Below are positions 14,060 to 21,599 of a stretch of 21,599 bases of DNA, in pieces. The position numbers were made by a program, and so were the translations under genes. The notes beneath the pieces were generated by a model that saw only the letters and a list, made by a program, of their open reading frames with translations, made no database searches and was not told the DNA's origin. The DNA lies in assembly GCA_964506325.1 (NCBI GenBank), contig CAZDLO010000055.1, positions 1 through 21,599 on the forward strand, given 5' to 3'. Positions within the stretch are counted from its first letter, which is position 1. The number at the start of each line of letters is the position of its first letter. Origin of the DNA: CAINVV01 sp964506325. GTDB taxonomy: Bacteria; Bacteroidota; Bacteroidia; Bacteroidales; Prolixibacteraceae.

Positions 14060-17000
14060 ATGAACATCGCTTCAATTAGCATCAAGCGTCCGGTACTTGC
14101 CTCTGTTCTCTCCATCACGCTTCTATTGTTTGGTTTTGTTGGGTTTCAGATGCTTGGACTCAGGGAGTTTCCAAGTGTTGATCCTCCAATCGTCACAGTA
14201 TCGACAGGCTATACCGGGGCCAATGCCGACGTAATTGCAACGCAGATCACACAGCCGTTGGAAGAGTCAATCAATGGTATCGCCGGTATCCGCACGCTGA
14301 CTTCATCCAGTAGTGACGGAGAAAGCAGGATCACCGTCGAGTTTAACATTGATGCCGACATGGAAGCGGCAGCCAACGATGTAAGGGACAGGGTATCGCG
14401 TGCCATGCGCCGATTGCCGCAGGATTGCGATCCACCTGTTGTCGTTAAAACAGACGCTGATTCTGACGCAATTATCACATTGGCTGTCAGGAGCGAAACC
14501 AGGAGTCTTCTTGAACTTACCGATTTTGGGATCAACGTTTTCAAGGAGAGGTTGCAGACCATTCCGGGTGTCAGTGACATCAGGGTGTACGGGGAGAAAA
14601 AATTTGCCATGCGCCTTGAACTCGATCCTTCCCGTCTGTCGGCCTTCCAAATTTCCCCTACAGATATCAGGACTGCACTTCAGCGGGAAAATGTGGAATT
14701 GCCTTCCGGAAGGATAGAAGGGTATGAAAGAGAACTGACCATCCGGACCCTAGGCAGGCTTACTACTGAAGACGAATTTAACAACTTGCTGATCAAGGAA
14801 CAGAATGGTGTGCTTATAAGACTTCGGGATATTGGAAAAGCAGTTCTTTCTGCCGAATCACTGAAAAGCAGTTTCAGGGGAAACGGAGGTATTCAGCAGA
14901 TTGCCCTTGGGATTCAGCCGCAACCCGGATCCAATCATATCGCGATAGCAGACGAATTTTACAAAAGGGTTGAAAGATTAAAACTGGAGATTCCCAAGGA
15001 CCTGAAACTGGAGATCATCCTGGATACCACAACAAATATCCGCAAAGGGATCAAAGAGGTCGAAGAGACGATTTTTTTCTCCTTTGCCCTGGTGGTTCTG
15101 GTAATTTTCGTATTCCTCAGGCACTGGCGCACAACATTGATCCCGGTTCTGGCCATTCCGATTTCCCTCATTGCCACTTTTGGGATCATGTATATTGCAG
15201 GTTTTACCATCAACCTTCTAACCTTGCTTGGAATAGTTCTGGCTACCGGACTAGTGGTGGATGATGCCATCGTTGTTCTTGAAAATATATACAAAAAAAT
15301 TGAACAGGGCGAAAAACCAATGGTGGCAGGTCATAAGGGTTCGGAAGAGATCATGTTCGCCATCATTTCCACAACAGTTACACTGGCGGCCGTTTTCCTT
15401 CCTATCATGTTCCTGAGCGGAATTTCAGGTCGCCTTTTCAGGGAGTTTGCAGTTACAGTGGCAGGATCCGTTATTATTTCTGCTTTTGTTTCGTTAACGC
15501 TAACCCCGATGATGTGTGCCAGAATGCTCAGGAAAACAACCTCTGAAACTGGATTTTACCACAAATCTGAACGGTTTTTTGAATGGATGACCACCGGTTA
15601 TCACAATTCGCTCAAGGCATTTATCAATCACCGCTGGATCGCAGTGGCTATAATGCTCGGTTCAATTCTGATTATTGTATTGATTGGAAGGGTTATCCCG
15701 CAGGAATTGGCCCCGATGGAAGACAAAAGCAGGATCAGGATAACAGCTACCGCACCCGAGGGGACTGCCTATGAATCAATGGGTCTTTACATGGACAAGC
15801 TGGCTGAGCTGTTAGATACCATCCCTGAGAAGAAAACCCTGATGATTATGACGGGAATGGGCGGAACCAATTCGGGATTTGCGAGGATAGGACTGGTTGA
15901 TCCGACTCAGCGGAATCGGACACAACAGGAAATTGCAGACTGGATCAACGGGATCCTGAGGAAAAACAACTTCGCCCGTGCTTACGCCACTCAGGAACAA
16001 ACCATAGCTACAACAAGAAGAGGTGCCGGCCTTCCGGTTCAGTATGTTATTCTGGCACCTGATTTTGCAAGCCTTAGGTCAACATTGCCCCTCTTCATGG
16101 AAAAAGCACTGGAAGACAAGGCTTTCCAGGTCGTAGACGTGGATTTGAAATTTAACAAACCTGAACTGAGGATTGACATTGACCGCGACCGGGCCAAGAC
16201 AATGGGGGTTACCATCAGGGATATTGCCGAGAATCTTTCATTGTATTTCAGCCAGCAGAGGTATGGCTATTTCATTCTCCGCGACAAGCAATACCAGGTC
16301 ATAGGGGAAGCCTCGAGGTCAAACAGGGATAATCCGATGGATCTTTCATCCATTTATATCAGGAATAGTTCAGGAAAGCTTATCCAGCTGGAAAGCGTAG
16401 TCAAAGTTGCAAATCAGAGCAACCCGCCAACAATCTTCCGGTTCAACAGGTACGTTTCGGCCACAATATCAGCACAACCTGCTGTCGGTGTCACGCTTGG
16501 TGACGGAATCGCAGAGATGAAGAAAATTGCCAGTGAGGTCCTCCCTGAAAGTTTCTCATCTACTTTGGCAGGTTCATCAAGGGATTTTGACGAGAGTGCG
16601 AGCAGCCTGATATATGCTTTTGTGTTTGCGCTGATTCTGATATTTCTCGTTCTTGCCGCCCAGTTTGAAAGCTACAGGGATCCTTTGATCGTGATGCTTA
16701 CCGTTCCCCTTGCCATCGCCGGAGCATTGATTTCATTGATACTCTTTAAACAGACTCTTAACATCTTCAGTGAGATCGGAATAATCATTCTGATAGGTAT
16801 TGTTACCAAAAACGGGATTCTGATTGTGGAATTTGCCAATCAGAAAAAACTTGGCGGACTGCCGATCAGGGAAGCTGTACTTGAAGCTGCCACGCTTCGT
16901 CTGCGCCCGATTCTAATGACCAGTCTTGCAACCATGCTTGGGGCGCTGCCCATTGCCCTGGCTCTCGGAGCTGCCGCTCAAAGCCGTGTTCCTATGGGAA

Positions 17001-17134
17001 TAGCCATCATTGGTGGTTTGATTTTCTCATTGATACTGACGCTTTATATTGTACCTGCTCTCTATACATTGATATCCGGCAACATCGACCACAAGGAAGA
17101 AGAAGAGGACCTGGAAGGTGATCTTGAAGAATAG
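14060..17134 (+). CDS. HAE1-type RND multidrug efflux pump, inner-membrane subunit (AcrB/MdtB-like)
   Basis: Protein of 1024 residues, the normal pump size, beginning MNIASISIKRPVLASVLS with the first membrane helix. Two tandem halves each have a long periplasmic loop. Helices 2-6 start near 340. TM4 carries the proton-relay pair D401/D402 in GLVVDDAIVVLENI. In the second half, TM10 carries K917 in GIVTKNGILIVEFANQ, the partner lysine. The relay is therefore intact, arguing for a proton-driven drug or lipophile exporter of the HAE1 branch rather than the heavy-metal branch. The C-terminus is acidic (EEEEDLEGDLEE). It works with the adaptor just upstream and the TolC-like channel downstream. 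Substrates cannot be predicted. Confidence 0.96.
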   Translation: MNIASISIKRPVLASVLSITLLLFGFVGFQMLGLREFPSVDPPIVTVSTGYTGANADVIATQITQPLEESINGIAGIRTLTSSSSDGESRITVEFNIDADMEAAANDVRDRVSRAMRRLPQDCDPPVVVKTDADSDAIITLAVRSETRSLLELTDFGINVFKERLQTIPGVSDIRVYGEKKFAMRLELDPSRLSAFQISPTDIRTALQRENVELPSGRIEGYERELTIRTLGRLTTEDEFNNLLIKEQNGVLIRLRDIGKAVLSAESLKSSFRGNGGIQQIALGIQPQPGSNHIAIADEFYKRVERLKLEIPKDLKLEIILDTTTNIRKGIKEVEETIFFSFALVVLVIFVFLRHWRTTLIPVLAIPISLIATFGIMYIAGFTINLLTLLGIVLATGLVVDDAIVVLENIYKKIEQGEKPMVAGHKGSEEIMFAIISTTVTLAAVFLPIMFLSGISGRLFREFAVTVAGSVIISAFVSLTLTPMMCARMLRKTTSETGFYHKSERFFEWMTTGYHNSLKAFINHRWIAVAIMLGSILIIVLIGRVIPQELAPMEDKSRIRITATAPEGTAYESMGLYMDKLAELLDTIPEKKTLMIMTGMGGTNSGFARIGLVDPTQRNRTQQEIADWINGILRKNNFARAYATQEQTIATTRRGAGLPVQYVILAPDFASLRSTLPLFMEKALEDKAFQVVDVDLKFNKPELRIDIDRDRAKTMGVTIRDIAENLSLYFSQQRYGYFILRDKQYQVIGEASRSNRDNPMDLSSIYIRNSSGKLIQLESVVKVANQSNPPTIFRFNRYVSATISAQPAVGVTLGDGIAEMKKIASEVLPESFSSTLAGSSRDFDESASSLIYAFVFALILIFLVLAAQFESYRDPLIVMLTVPLAIAGALISLILFKQTLNIFSEIGIIILIGIVTKNGILIVEFANQKKLGGLPIREAVLEAATLRLRPILMTSLATMLGALPIALALGAAAQSRVPMGIAIIGGLIFSLILTLYIVPALYTLISGNIDHKEEEEDLEGDLEE

Positions 17135-17185
17135 AGACTTTTTGGATAAAGGAATAATTAAGAATAATTACGGGTTAATCAATGT

Positions 17186-17210
17186 CAACCCAAGCAAAAA
17201 TATTGGGTTG
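17186..17210. other. Perfect hairpin between the RND pump and channel genes
   Basis: CAACCCAA (17186-17193) and TTGGGTTG (17203-17210) form an 8-base perfect inverted repeat with a 9-base loop, 33 bases before the channel gene's ATG. There is no T-tract after it, so it is not a standard terminator. It could be an operator or an mRNA-processing or stability element within the operon. A weaker palindromic stretch, GGTTGAATTCAATTGACC, overlaps its right arm. Confidence 0.5.
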
Positions 17211-17243
17211 AATTCAATTGACCCCTGAAAAAAAAATATTTGA

Positions 17244-18563
17244 ATGAAAAAAAATCCGGTTCTTCTTTTTGTACTCCTCGGCTTGTGCTATTTTGCCAAT
17301 GGCCAGCCAGTCAGCATGAGCGTCGAGGATGCCATAGCGCTTGGACTCAAAAATAATTTTTCGATACAGATAGCAAGGAACGATACAAAAATTGCCACAA
17401 ACAATAATACTGCTGGAAATGCCGGGTTTCTTCCCAATATAAACATCAATGGAGGTGTAAAGGAAAATATTTTTTCCATTGATTCAGAAAGCCAGTCCGG
17501 AGAGACCAGCCGCAGCGACAATGAGCACACAGTGACAACCAATATGGCTGTCACTCTTGACTGGACATTATTCAACGGGCTGGAAATGTTCCTCAGAAGG
17601 GATAAGTTAGGTTCACTGCAGTCGTTGCAGAATACTTCCATGCATGCAACCATCGAGAATACAATTGCCGACATCATAACTGCATATTTTGCTGTAGTGC
17701 AATTAAAAAGCAGCATCCAGGTTATGCAGAACGCAATTAATTTCTCGAACAGCCGCTATGAACTGACCAGGAAAAAATTACAGGTTGGTACAACCTCCGA
17801 GTTGGCATTTCTTAAATCATCCACCGATCTGAATGCGGACAGCGCCTCTTTTTTGCGTCAAATTGTCGCTCTGGCCAGTGCCAAATCAAGATTGAGCACA
17901 TTATTGGTACTTGAAAGCGGTTCTGATTTTGATGTTACTTCTTCCATTCAATTCGATAACTTATTGAACTATAATTCTTTGAAGGAAGTACTTGAAAAAG
18001 CCAACAGCCAGATAAACATGGCGAAACAATCAGTTGACATTGCCCTGCTCGACTACCGTCTGACTCATGCCCCAAAATACCCGGAGCTTAATTTTTTTAG
18101 CGACTATAATTGGTCTCAGTCAAGATACAACTGGGGATCTTCTGCCATGGTGACCAACACCGGACCAGTTGTGGGCCTGACTTTATCCATGCCTGTCTTC
18201 GACGGTTTCAATAAAAAGAGATTATCAGGAAATGCCCGGATCGAAGCTGAAACCAAAAAGCTTGAATATGAACAGATCCTTAAAAATTCTGAAGCCCTGC
18301 TATGGGAAACGTTTGTTCAGTACCAGAGCAATTTAAAACTGGTAACCCTGGAGACTGCCAACCTGGAGGTAGCCAGGCATACTTCTAAAATTTCCTTTGA
18401 ACGTTTCAGGGTGGGTGAGATGAGCGACTATGAACTGCGCAATATTCAGCTTTCTGAACTGGAGGCTGAAAACAGTTTGCTTACTGCCCAGTTTCAAGCT
18501 AAAAAATCAGAGACCGAATTGCTGCGATTAGGCGGTAAACTGATAGAATCCAAAAAGAAGTAA
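17244..18563 (+). CDS. TolC-family outer-membrane efflux channel
   Basis: Protein of 439 residues with a signal peptide (MKKNPVLLFVLLGLCYFANG, cleavage before Q21). Two repeated outer-membrane efflux (OEP) halves follow. Each has long helices (for example SVEDAIALGLKNNFSIQIARN near 26-46 and LKEVLEKANSQINMAKQSVDIALLD in the second half) and amphipathic strands (LPNININGG, and PELNFFSDYNW). VGLTLSMPVFDGFNKKRLSG is typical of the second half. It forms the trimeric tunnel across the outer membrane for the adaptor and pump encoded just upstream. The 109-base gap holds a hairpin, and I see no good TAnnTTTG promoter at a workable distance, so it is probably in the same operon. Confidence 0.94.
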   Translation: MKKNPVLLFVLLGLCYFANGQPVSMSVEDAIALGLKNNFSIQIARNDTKIATNNNTAGNAGFLPNININGGVKENIFSIDSESQSGETSRSDNEHTVTTNMAVTLDWTLFNGLEMFLRRDKLGSLQSLQNTSMHATIENTIADIITAYFAVVQLKSSIQVMQNAINFSNSRYELTRKKLQVGTTSELAFLKSSTDLNADSASFLRQIVALASAKSRLSTLLVLESGSDFDVTSSIQFDNLLNYNSLKEVLEKANSQINMAKQSVDIALLDYRLTHAPKYPELNFFSDYNWSQSRYNWGSSAMVTNTGPVVGLTLSMPVFDGFNKKRLSGNARIEAETKKLEYEQILKNSEALLWETFVQYQSNLKLVTLETANLEVARHTSKISFERFRVGEMSDYELRNIQLSELEAENSLLTAQFQAKKSETELLRLGGKLIESKKK

Positions 18564-18841
18564 TAAATTTTTAAGCGGGTATTTGGCAACACGTTAATAC
18601 TGTATATCTTGCCGGTAATTCATGTATGGAACGGGAAGCAATATTTTCAGATATGCCATGATTTACAAACATTTGATTGTGAGTGTTTTATTTGGGTTTT
18701 TTAGGTTTTCCGGATGATTCTTGCAATTTTGCCTCCTTCCAGACCATGATTTCAAACAGACCCTCCAGGGCAAAGGCTCACCAAACAATAAAATTTGATG
18801 GGGGAGAACTGTGTGGTCATTGACAATCATATTTTTTGCAT
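18564..18841. other. 278-base intergenic stretch before the permease
   Basis: AT-rich gap with no RNA gene, terminator or firm promoter that I can see. It contains CAATTTTG, one base off a TAnnTTTG -7 element, at about 18724-18731. A 31-codon frame at 18622-18717 looks like chance. Confidence 0.4.
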
Positions 18842-20554
18842 GTGAAAACCGGTAACCTTTTCAGAAAAAAATCCATCTCGCTGATAATGCATGATTCGTC
18901 TGATCATGCCATTCATGGTAATGGAATGAAACGGACACTCGGAGTGGTTGACCTAACTGCTCTTGGAGTTGCTGCCATAGTTGGCGCCGGCATCTTCAGC
19001 ACGATCGGAAATGCTGCTGCAAGCGGCGGACCGGCGGTTTCGCTGCTTTTTGTATTTACAGCCGCTGCTTGTGGTTTATCTGCCATGTGTTATGCCGAAT
19101 TTGCCTCTGCCATACCAATAAGCGGAAGTGCCTATACTTATGCCTATGCAAGTTTCGGGGAACTGGTTGCCTGGATTATAGGCTGGGACCTGATTATGGA
19201 ATATGCAATCGGAAATATTGCCGTGGCGATCTCCTGGTCCGGATATTTTACAGGTTTCCTTGGCGGTTTGGGACTGCACATTCCTGCTTTTCTTGCCACA
19301 GATTACCTCACCGCCTTCAGGGGATACAGCGAAGCATCCCAATTGATACAAAGCGGAGTTCAGATGGCTGATCTGAATCCCGTTCTCAGGAAAGCATTTA
19401 ATGCATGAAGTTTGGCTCCCCAAATATTCAATTTCCGCATTATTGCGGATTTGCCTGCATTTATGATTGTTGTTGCAATAACCTGGCTTTGCTACATCGG
19501 CATCAGGGAATCCAAAAGAGCCAACAACCTGATGGTACTACTCAAAATCGGAGTTTTAATCCTGGTGATTTTTGCAGGTGCATTCTATGTGGATACTGCC
19601 AACTGGTCGCCCTTTGCTCCAAACGGTTTACCTGGAGTACTGAAGGGTATTTCAGGAGTTTTTTTTGCCTACATCGGGTTCGATGCTATTTCAACTACTG
19701 CCGAGGAGTGCAGGAATCCCAAAAAGGATCTTCCCCGGTCCATGTTTTATGCTCTTTTTATTACTACTGTTCTTTATGTGTTGGTAAGCCTGGTTTTAAC
19801 CGGTATGGTCCCCTCCGGTCAGTTGGGTGTTGCAGATCCGCTGGCGTTTGTATTTGCCAAACTGCACCTTGCTAAACTGTCCGGCATCATTGCAGTAAGT
19901 GCGGTGATAGCCATGGCCAGTGTTTTACTGGTATTTCAGCTTGGTCAGCCTCGTATCTGGATGAGTATGAGCCGTGACGGATTATTGCCACCTGTTTTCT
20001 CAAAATTGCACCCTAAATACCGTACTCCCGGATTTTCCACCATTGTTACAGGTATTATTGTTGCTCTGCCTTCCCTTTTTATGAATTTGACCGAAGTGAC
20101 AGATCTTACCAGTATCGGAACCTTGTTTGCTTTCATTTTGGTTTCAGGAGGGATCCTGGTCCTGAATCCGAAAGGCAGCAAGGCAGGGAATAGAAATGGC
20201 TTTATTGTTCCTTACCTGAACAGCAGGTATTTCCTGCCTCCATTCTTAATAATTGTGGTATGGATATTTTCAGTTTCAGGTTCCGGATTCACTCAACTTG
20301 CAGGATTTGTCACTAAATTCTCCATTCACTCTATTCCTTACCTGCTTTTTGCATTAACATCCATAACGGTTTCTATCCTGGCCATCCTTAAATCCTGGTC
20401 CTTCATTCCTGTATTGGGACTTATCACCAATTTTTACCTTATGAGTGAATTGGGAATTACCAACTGGATGAGGTTTGGCGTTTGGTTGGTAATAGGCTTG
20501 TTGTTGTATTTCAGTTATGGCATATTTAATTCCAAATTATCTGACTCCAAATAA
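18842..20554 (+). pseudogene. APC-family amino acid permease interrupted by an in-frame TGA
   Basis: One continuous frame of 571 codons, broken only by TGA at 19406-19408 (codon 189 from the GTG at 18842). The upstream part has the family N-terminus NLFRKKSIS, the unwound-helix motif VAAIVGAGIFSTIG in TM1 and EYAIGNIAVAISWSGYF. The part after TGA has LVLLKIGVLILV-type helices, GVFFAYIGFDAISTTAEECRNPKKDLP and the LGQPRIWMSMSRDGLLP motif of YfnA/CAT-type permeases. Together they give a full 12- to 14-helix transporter. The position reads FNA-stop-SLAP, where family members I recall have Trp, so TGG to TGA is the simplest change. The start is probably the GTG at 18842 (or TTG at 18836), because both precede the conserved RKK segment. 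ATG at 18887 would lose it. It is a pseudogene unless TGA is read through or is a sequencing error. Confidence 0.85.
19406..19408 (+). other. In-frame TGA inside the permease reading frame
   Basis: The reading frame is identical on both sides, so no frameshift is involved. Translation could restart at a TTG at 19412 or an ATG within LPAFMIVV near 19463, giving a C-terminal piece of up to 380 residues. Such a piece lacks TM1 and would not be expected to transport. Confidence 0.9.
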
Positions 20555-20766
20555 AAAAAGGTGCAGGTTATTCTCATTTGGTAGAATTACAGGCAGCTTG
20601 AAAATATCAAATACCTGGCTCACCGGCATCTTTTTTTTACTTAACCGCAAAAACCTGCCTGACCTCGCCTGCAAGTTCATATAATGCAAATTAATAGGGA
20701 AAAAACTTGAATCAATTTTGTAATATTGCGTTGTATTGATCTAAGTGCCTATTTAATATAAAAAGC

Positions 20767-21599
20767 ATGATTTTAAAAGCTTTCCGACATATTTTTCTCG
20801 TTTTGGTTATGCTTCTCCCGACCCTGGTATCTGTCGGACAAAGAAGTTCTGCCTTCTTTCATATTGCAGGACAAATCAGGACTGATAAAGGAGATCCTGC
20901 AGGCACAGTTGTTTCCCTGTACAATTTGTCGACCAAAACCACAGATTACAACGTCACCGTGACTGCCACCGGCAAGTTTGAATTTGACCTGAAATATTTT
21001 ACGGAATACAGATTGAGTGTGATCAAGGATAATCACTATACAAAAGACATTGATGTATCAACTTTGGTGCCGGAGACAGTGTGGAAGAAAGACAGTCTAT
21101 TTCCTGCACTGCCAATGGTAGTAACAATTTATCGTAAGATTGTGGATGCAAAAATGAGTTTTGAAGGTAAAACAATTGGCAAAATCTGCTATTCACCCAA
21201 TGGAAAACTCGACAATTTTGATGCGGATATCTTCATCAACGACAAGGATATAAAAAAGGAAATTGACAATTATGTCCGGACACATGAAGATGAAGTATTT
21301 AATAAAAAGTTGTCTGATGCCATTGAATATGAAAAAAAGAACCAGGTAAGTGAGGCCATCCGGTGTTACCAGGAAGCCTTGCAGATGCGTAAAAATGACG
21401 AGTTTCTTAAATCAAAACTGAAAGAGCTGACATCCGACTTGCTGGGGATGGATCAGGAGGCAAGGATAGAGGCTGAATACACCCGTCTGATTGCCTCAGG
21501 CGATCAAAACGTTGCCGGACAGAAGTATGCCGAGGCCATCGGTGATTTCAAGGGAGCCCTGGTGATCAAATCCGGGGATAAGGTGGCCACCGATAAACT
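20767..21599 (+). CDS. Secreted protein with carboxypeptidase-regulatory-like and TPR regions, cut by the window end
   Basis: Open frame of 277 complete codons from ATG to the right edge with no stop, so the C-terminus lies outside. A signal peptide (about 1-24, MILKAFRHIF then LVLVMLLPTLVSVG) is followed by a beta-rich domain at about 31-95. That domain (FHIAGQIRTDKGDPAGTVVS, and GKFEFDLKYFTEYRLSV) resembles the carboxypeptidase-regulatory-like fold common in Bacteroidota envelope proteins. Residues of about 180-277 are helical with TPR-like units (AIEYEKKNQVSEAIRCYQEAL, then KYAEAIGDFKGALVIKSGD). It is likely a periplasmic or outer-membrane-associated scaffold protein. Family and role are not recognised with certainty. 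The 212-base gap upstream shows only a weak -7-like TAATATTG at 20722-20729. Confidence 0.82.
   Translation, partial: MILKAFRHIFLVLVMLLPTLVSVGQRSSAFFHIAGQIRTDKGDPAGTVVSLYNLSTKTTDYNVTVTATGKFEFDLKYFTEYRLSVIKDNHYTKDIDVSTLVPETVWKKDSLFPALPMVVTIYRKIVDAKMSFEGKTIGKICYSPNGKLDNFDADIFINDKDIKKEIDNYVRTHEDEVFNKKLSDAIEYEKKNQVSEAIRCYQEALQMRKNDEFLKSKLKELTSDLLGMDQEARIEAEYTRLIASGDQNVAGQKYAEAIGDFKGALVIKSGDKVATDK

Noticed and set aside
18622..18717. 31-codon reading frame in the gap before the permease
   Set aside because: Short, with no recognisable motif and no convincing promoter. It is expected by chance in AT-rich DNA.
19406..19449. Selenocysteine at the permease TGA, prompted by a 6-base hairpin (19434-19449) 25 bases downstream
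   Set aside because: The loop (TTAT) lacks the G expected in bacterial SECIS loops, the stem is short, and no permease of this family is known to use selenocysteine. Trp at this place is the better expectation.
20561..20610. Possible terminator hairpin after the permease (GTTATTCT with AGAATTAC)
   Set aside because: The stem has a mismatch and is AT-rich, and no T-tract follows it directly.
1..21599. Alternative genetic code with TGA as a sense codon
   Set aside because: Only one gene has an internal TGA. The Trp positions I checked use TGG, and LigA ends at its family length with TGA, so the standard code holds.

Overview
The window looks like ordinary chromosome from a Bacteroidota bacterium, probably a Bacteroidales-type lineage. 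The grounds are families largely confined to that phylum (DUF5916, DUF6913 and DUF4465 proteins), gene starts without Shine-Dalgarno sequences, AT-rich gaps carrying TAnnTTTG-type -7 promoter elements, and mostly TAA stop codons. I see no rRNA or tRNA gene, CRISPR array, insertion sequence or phage gene.

Layout. At 174-2783 (minus) lies a large DUF5916 outer-membrane-type protein. Divergent from it, on the plus strand, are ffh (SRP GTPase), folD and an M48 metallopeptidase lipoprotein, tightly packed from 2943 to 6017. A minus-strand cluster converges on them: ligA, a DUF6913 protein and dapA (9528 down to 6027). Divergent from ligA, a cobalamin riboswitch (about 9663-9842) precedes a DUF4465 lipoprotein at 9929-10678. 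Next come a SlyD-like FKBP prolyl isomerase with a Cys/Gly-rich tail and a clear terminator, then aroC and a 59-residue winged-helix-like protein.

From 12990 to 18563 there is a complete tripartite RND efflux system in the order adaptor lipoprotein, HAE1-type inner-membrane pump, TolC-like outer-membrane channel, with a perfect hairpin in the gap before the channel gene. From 18842 to 20554 there is an APC-family amino acid permease interrupted by an in-frame TGA. The window ends inside a secreted protein with a TPR region (20767 onward, no stop in the window).

The housekeeping genes cover protein targeting, one-carbon metabolism, lysine and aromatic synthesis, and DNA ligation. The accessory content is the efflux operon and the B12-regulated surface lipoprotein. 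The items most worth a second look are the orphan riboswitch-controlled DUF4465 lipoprotein, the TGA-interrupted permease, the FKBP tail and the small winged-helix protein in front of the efflux genes. I found no convincing new multi-gene system.
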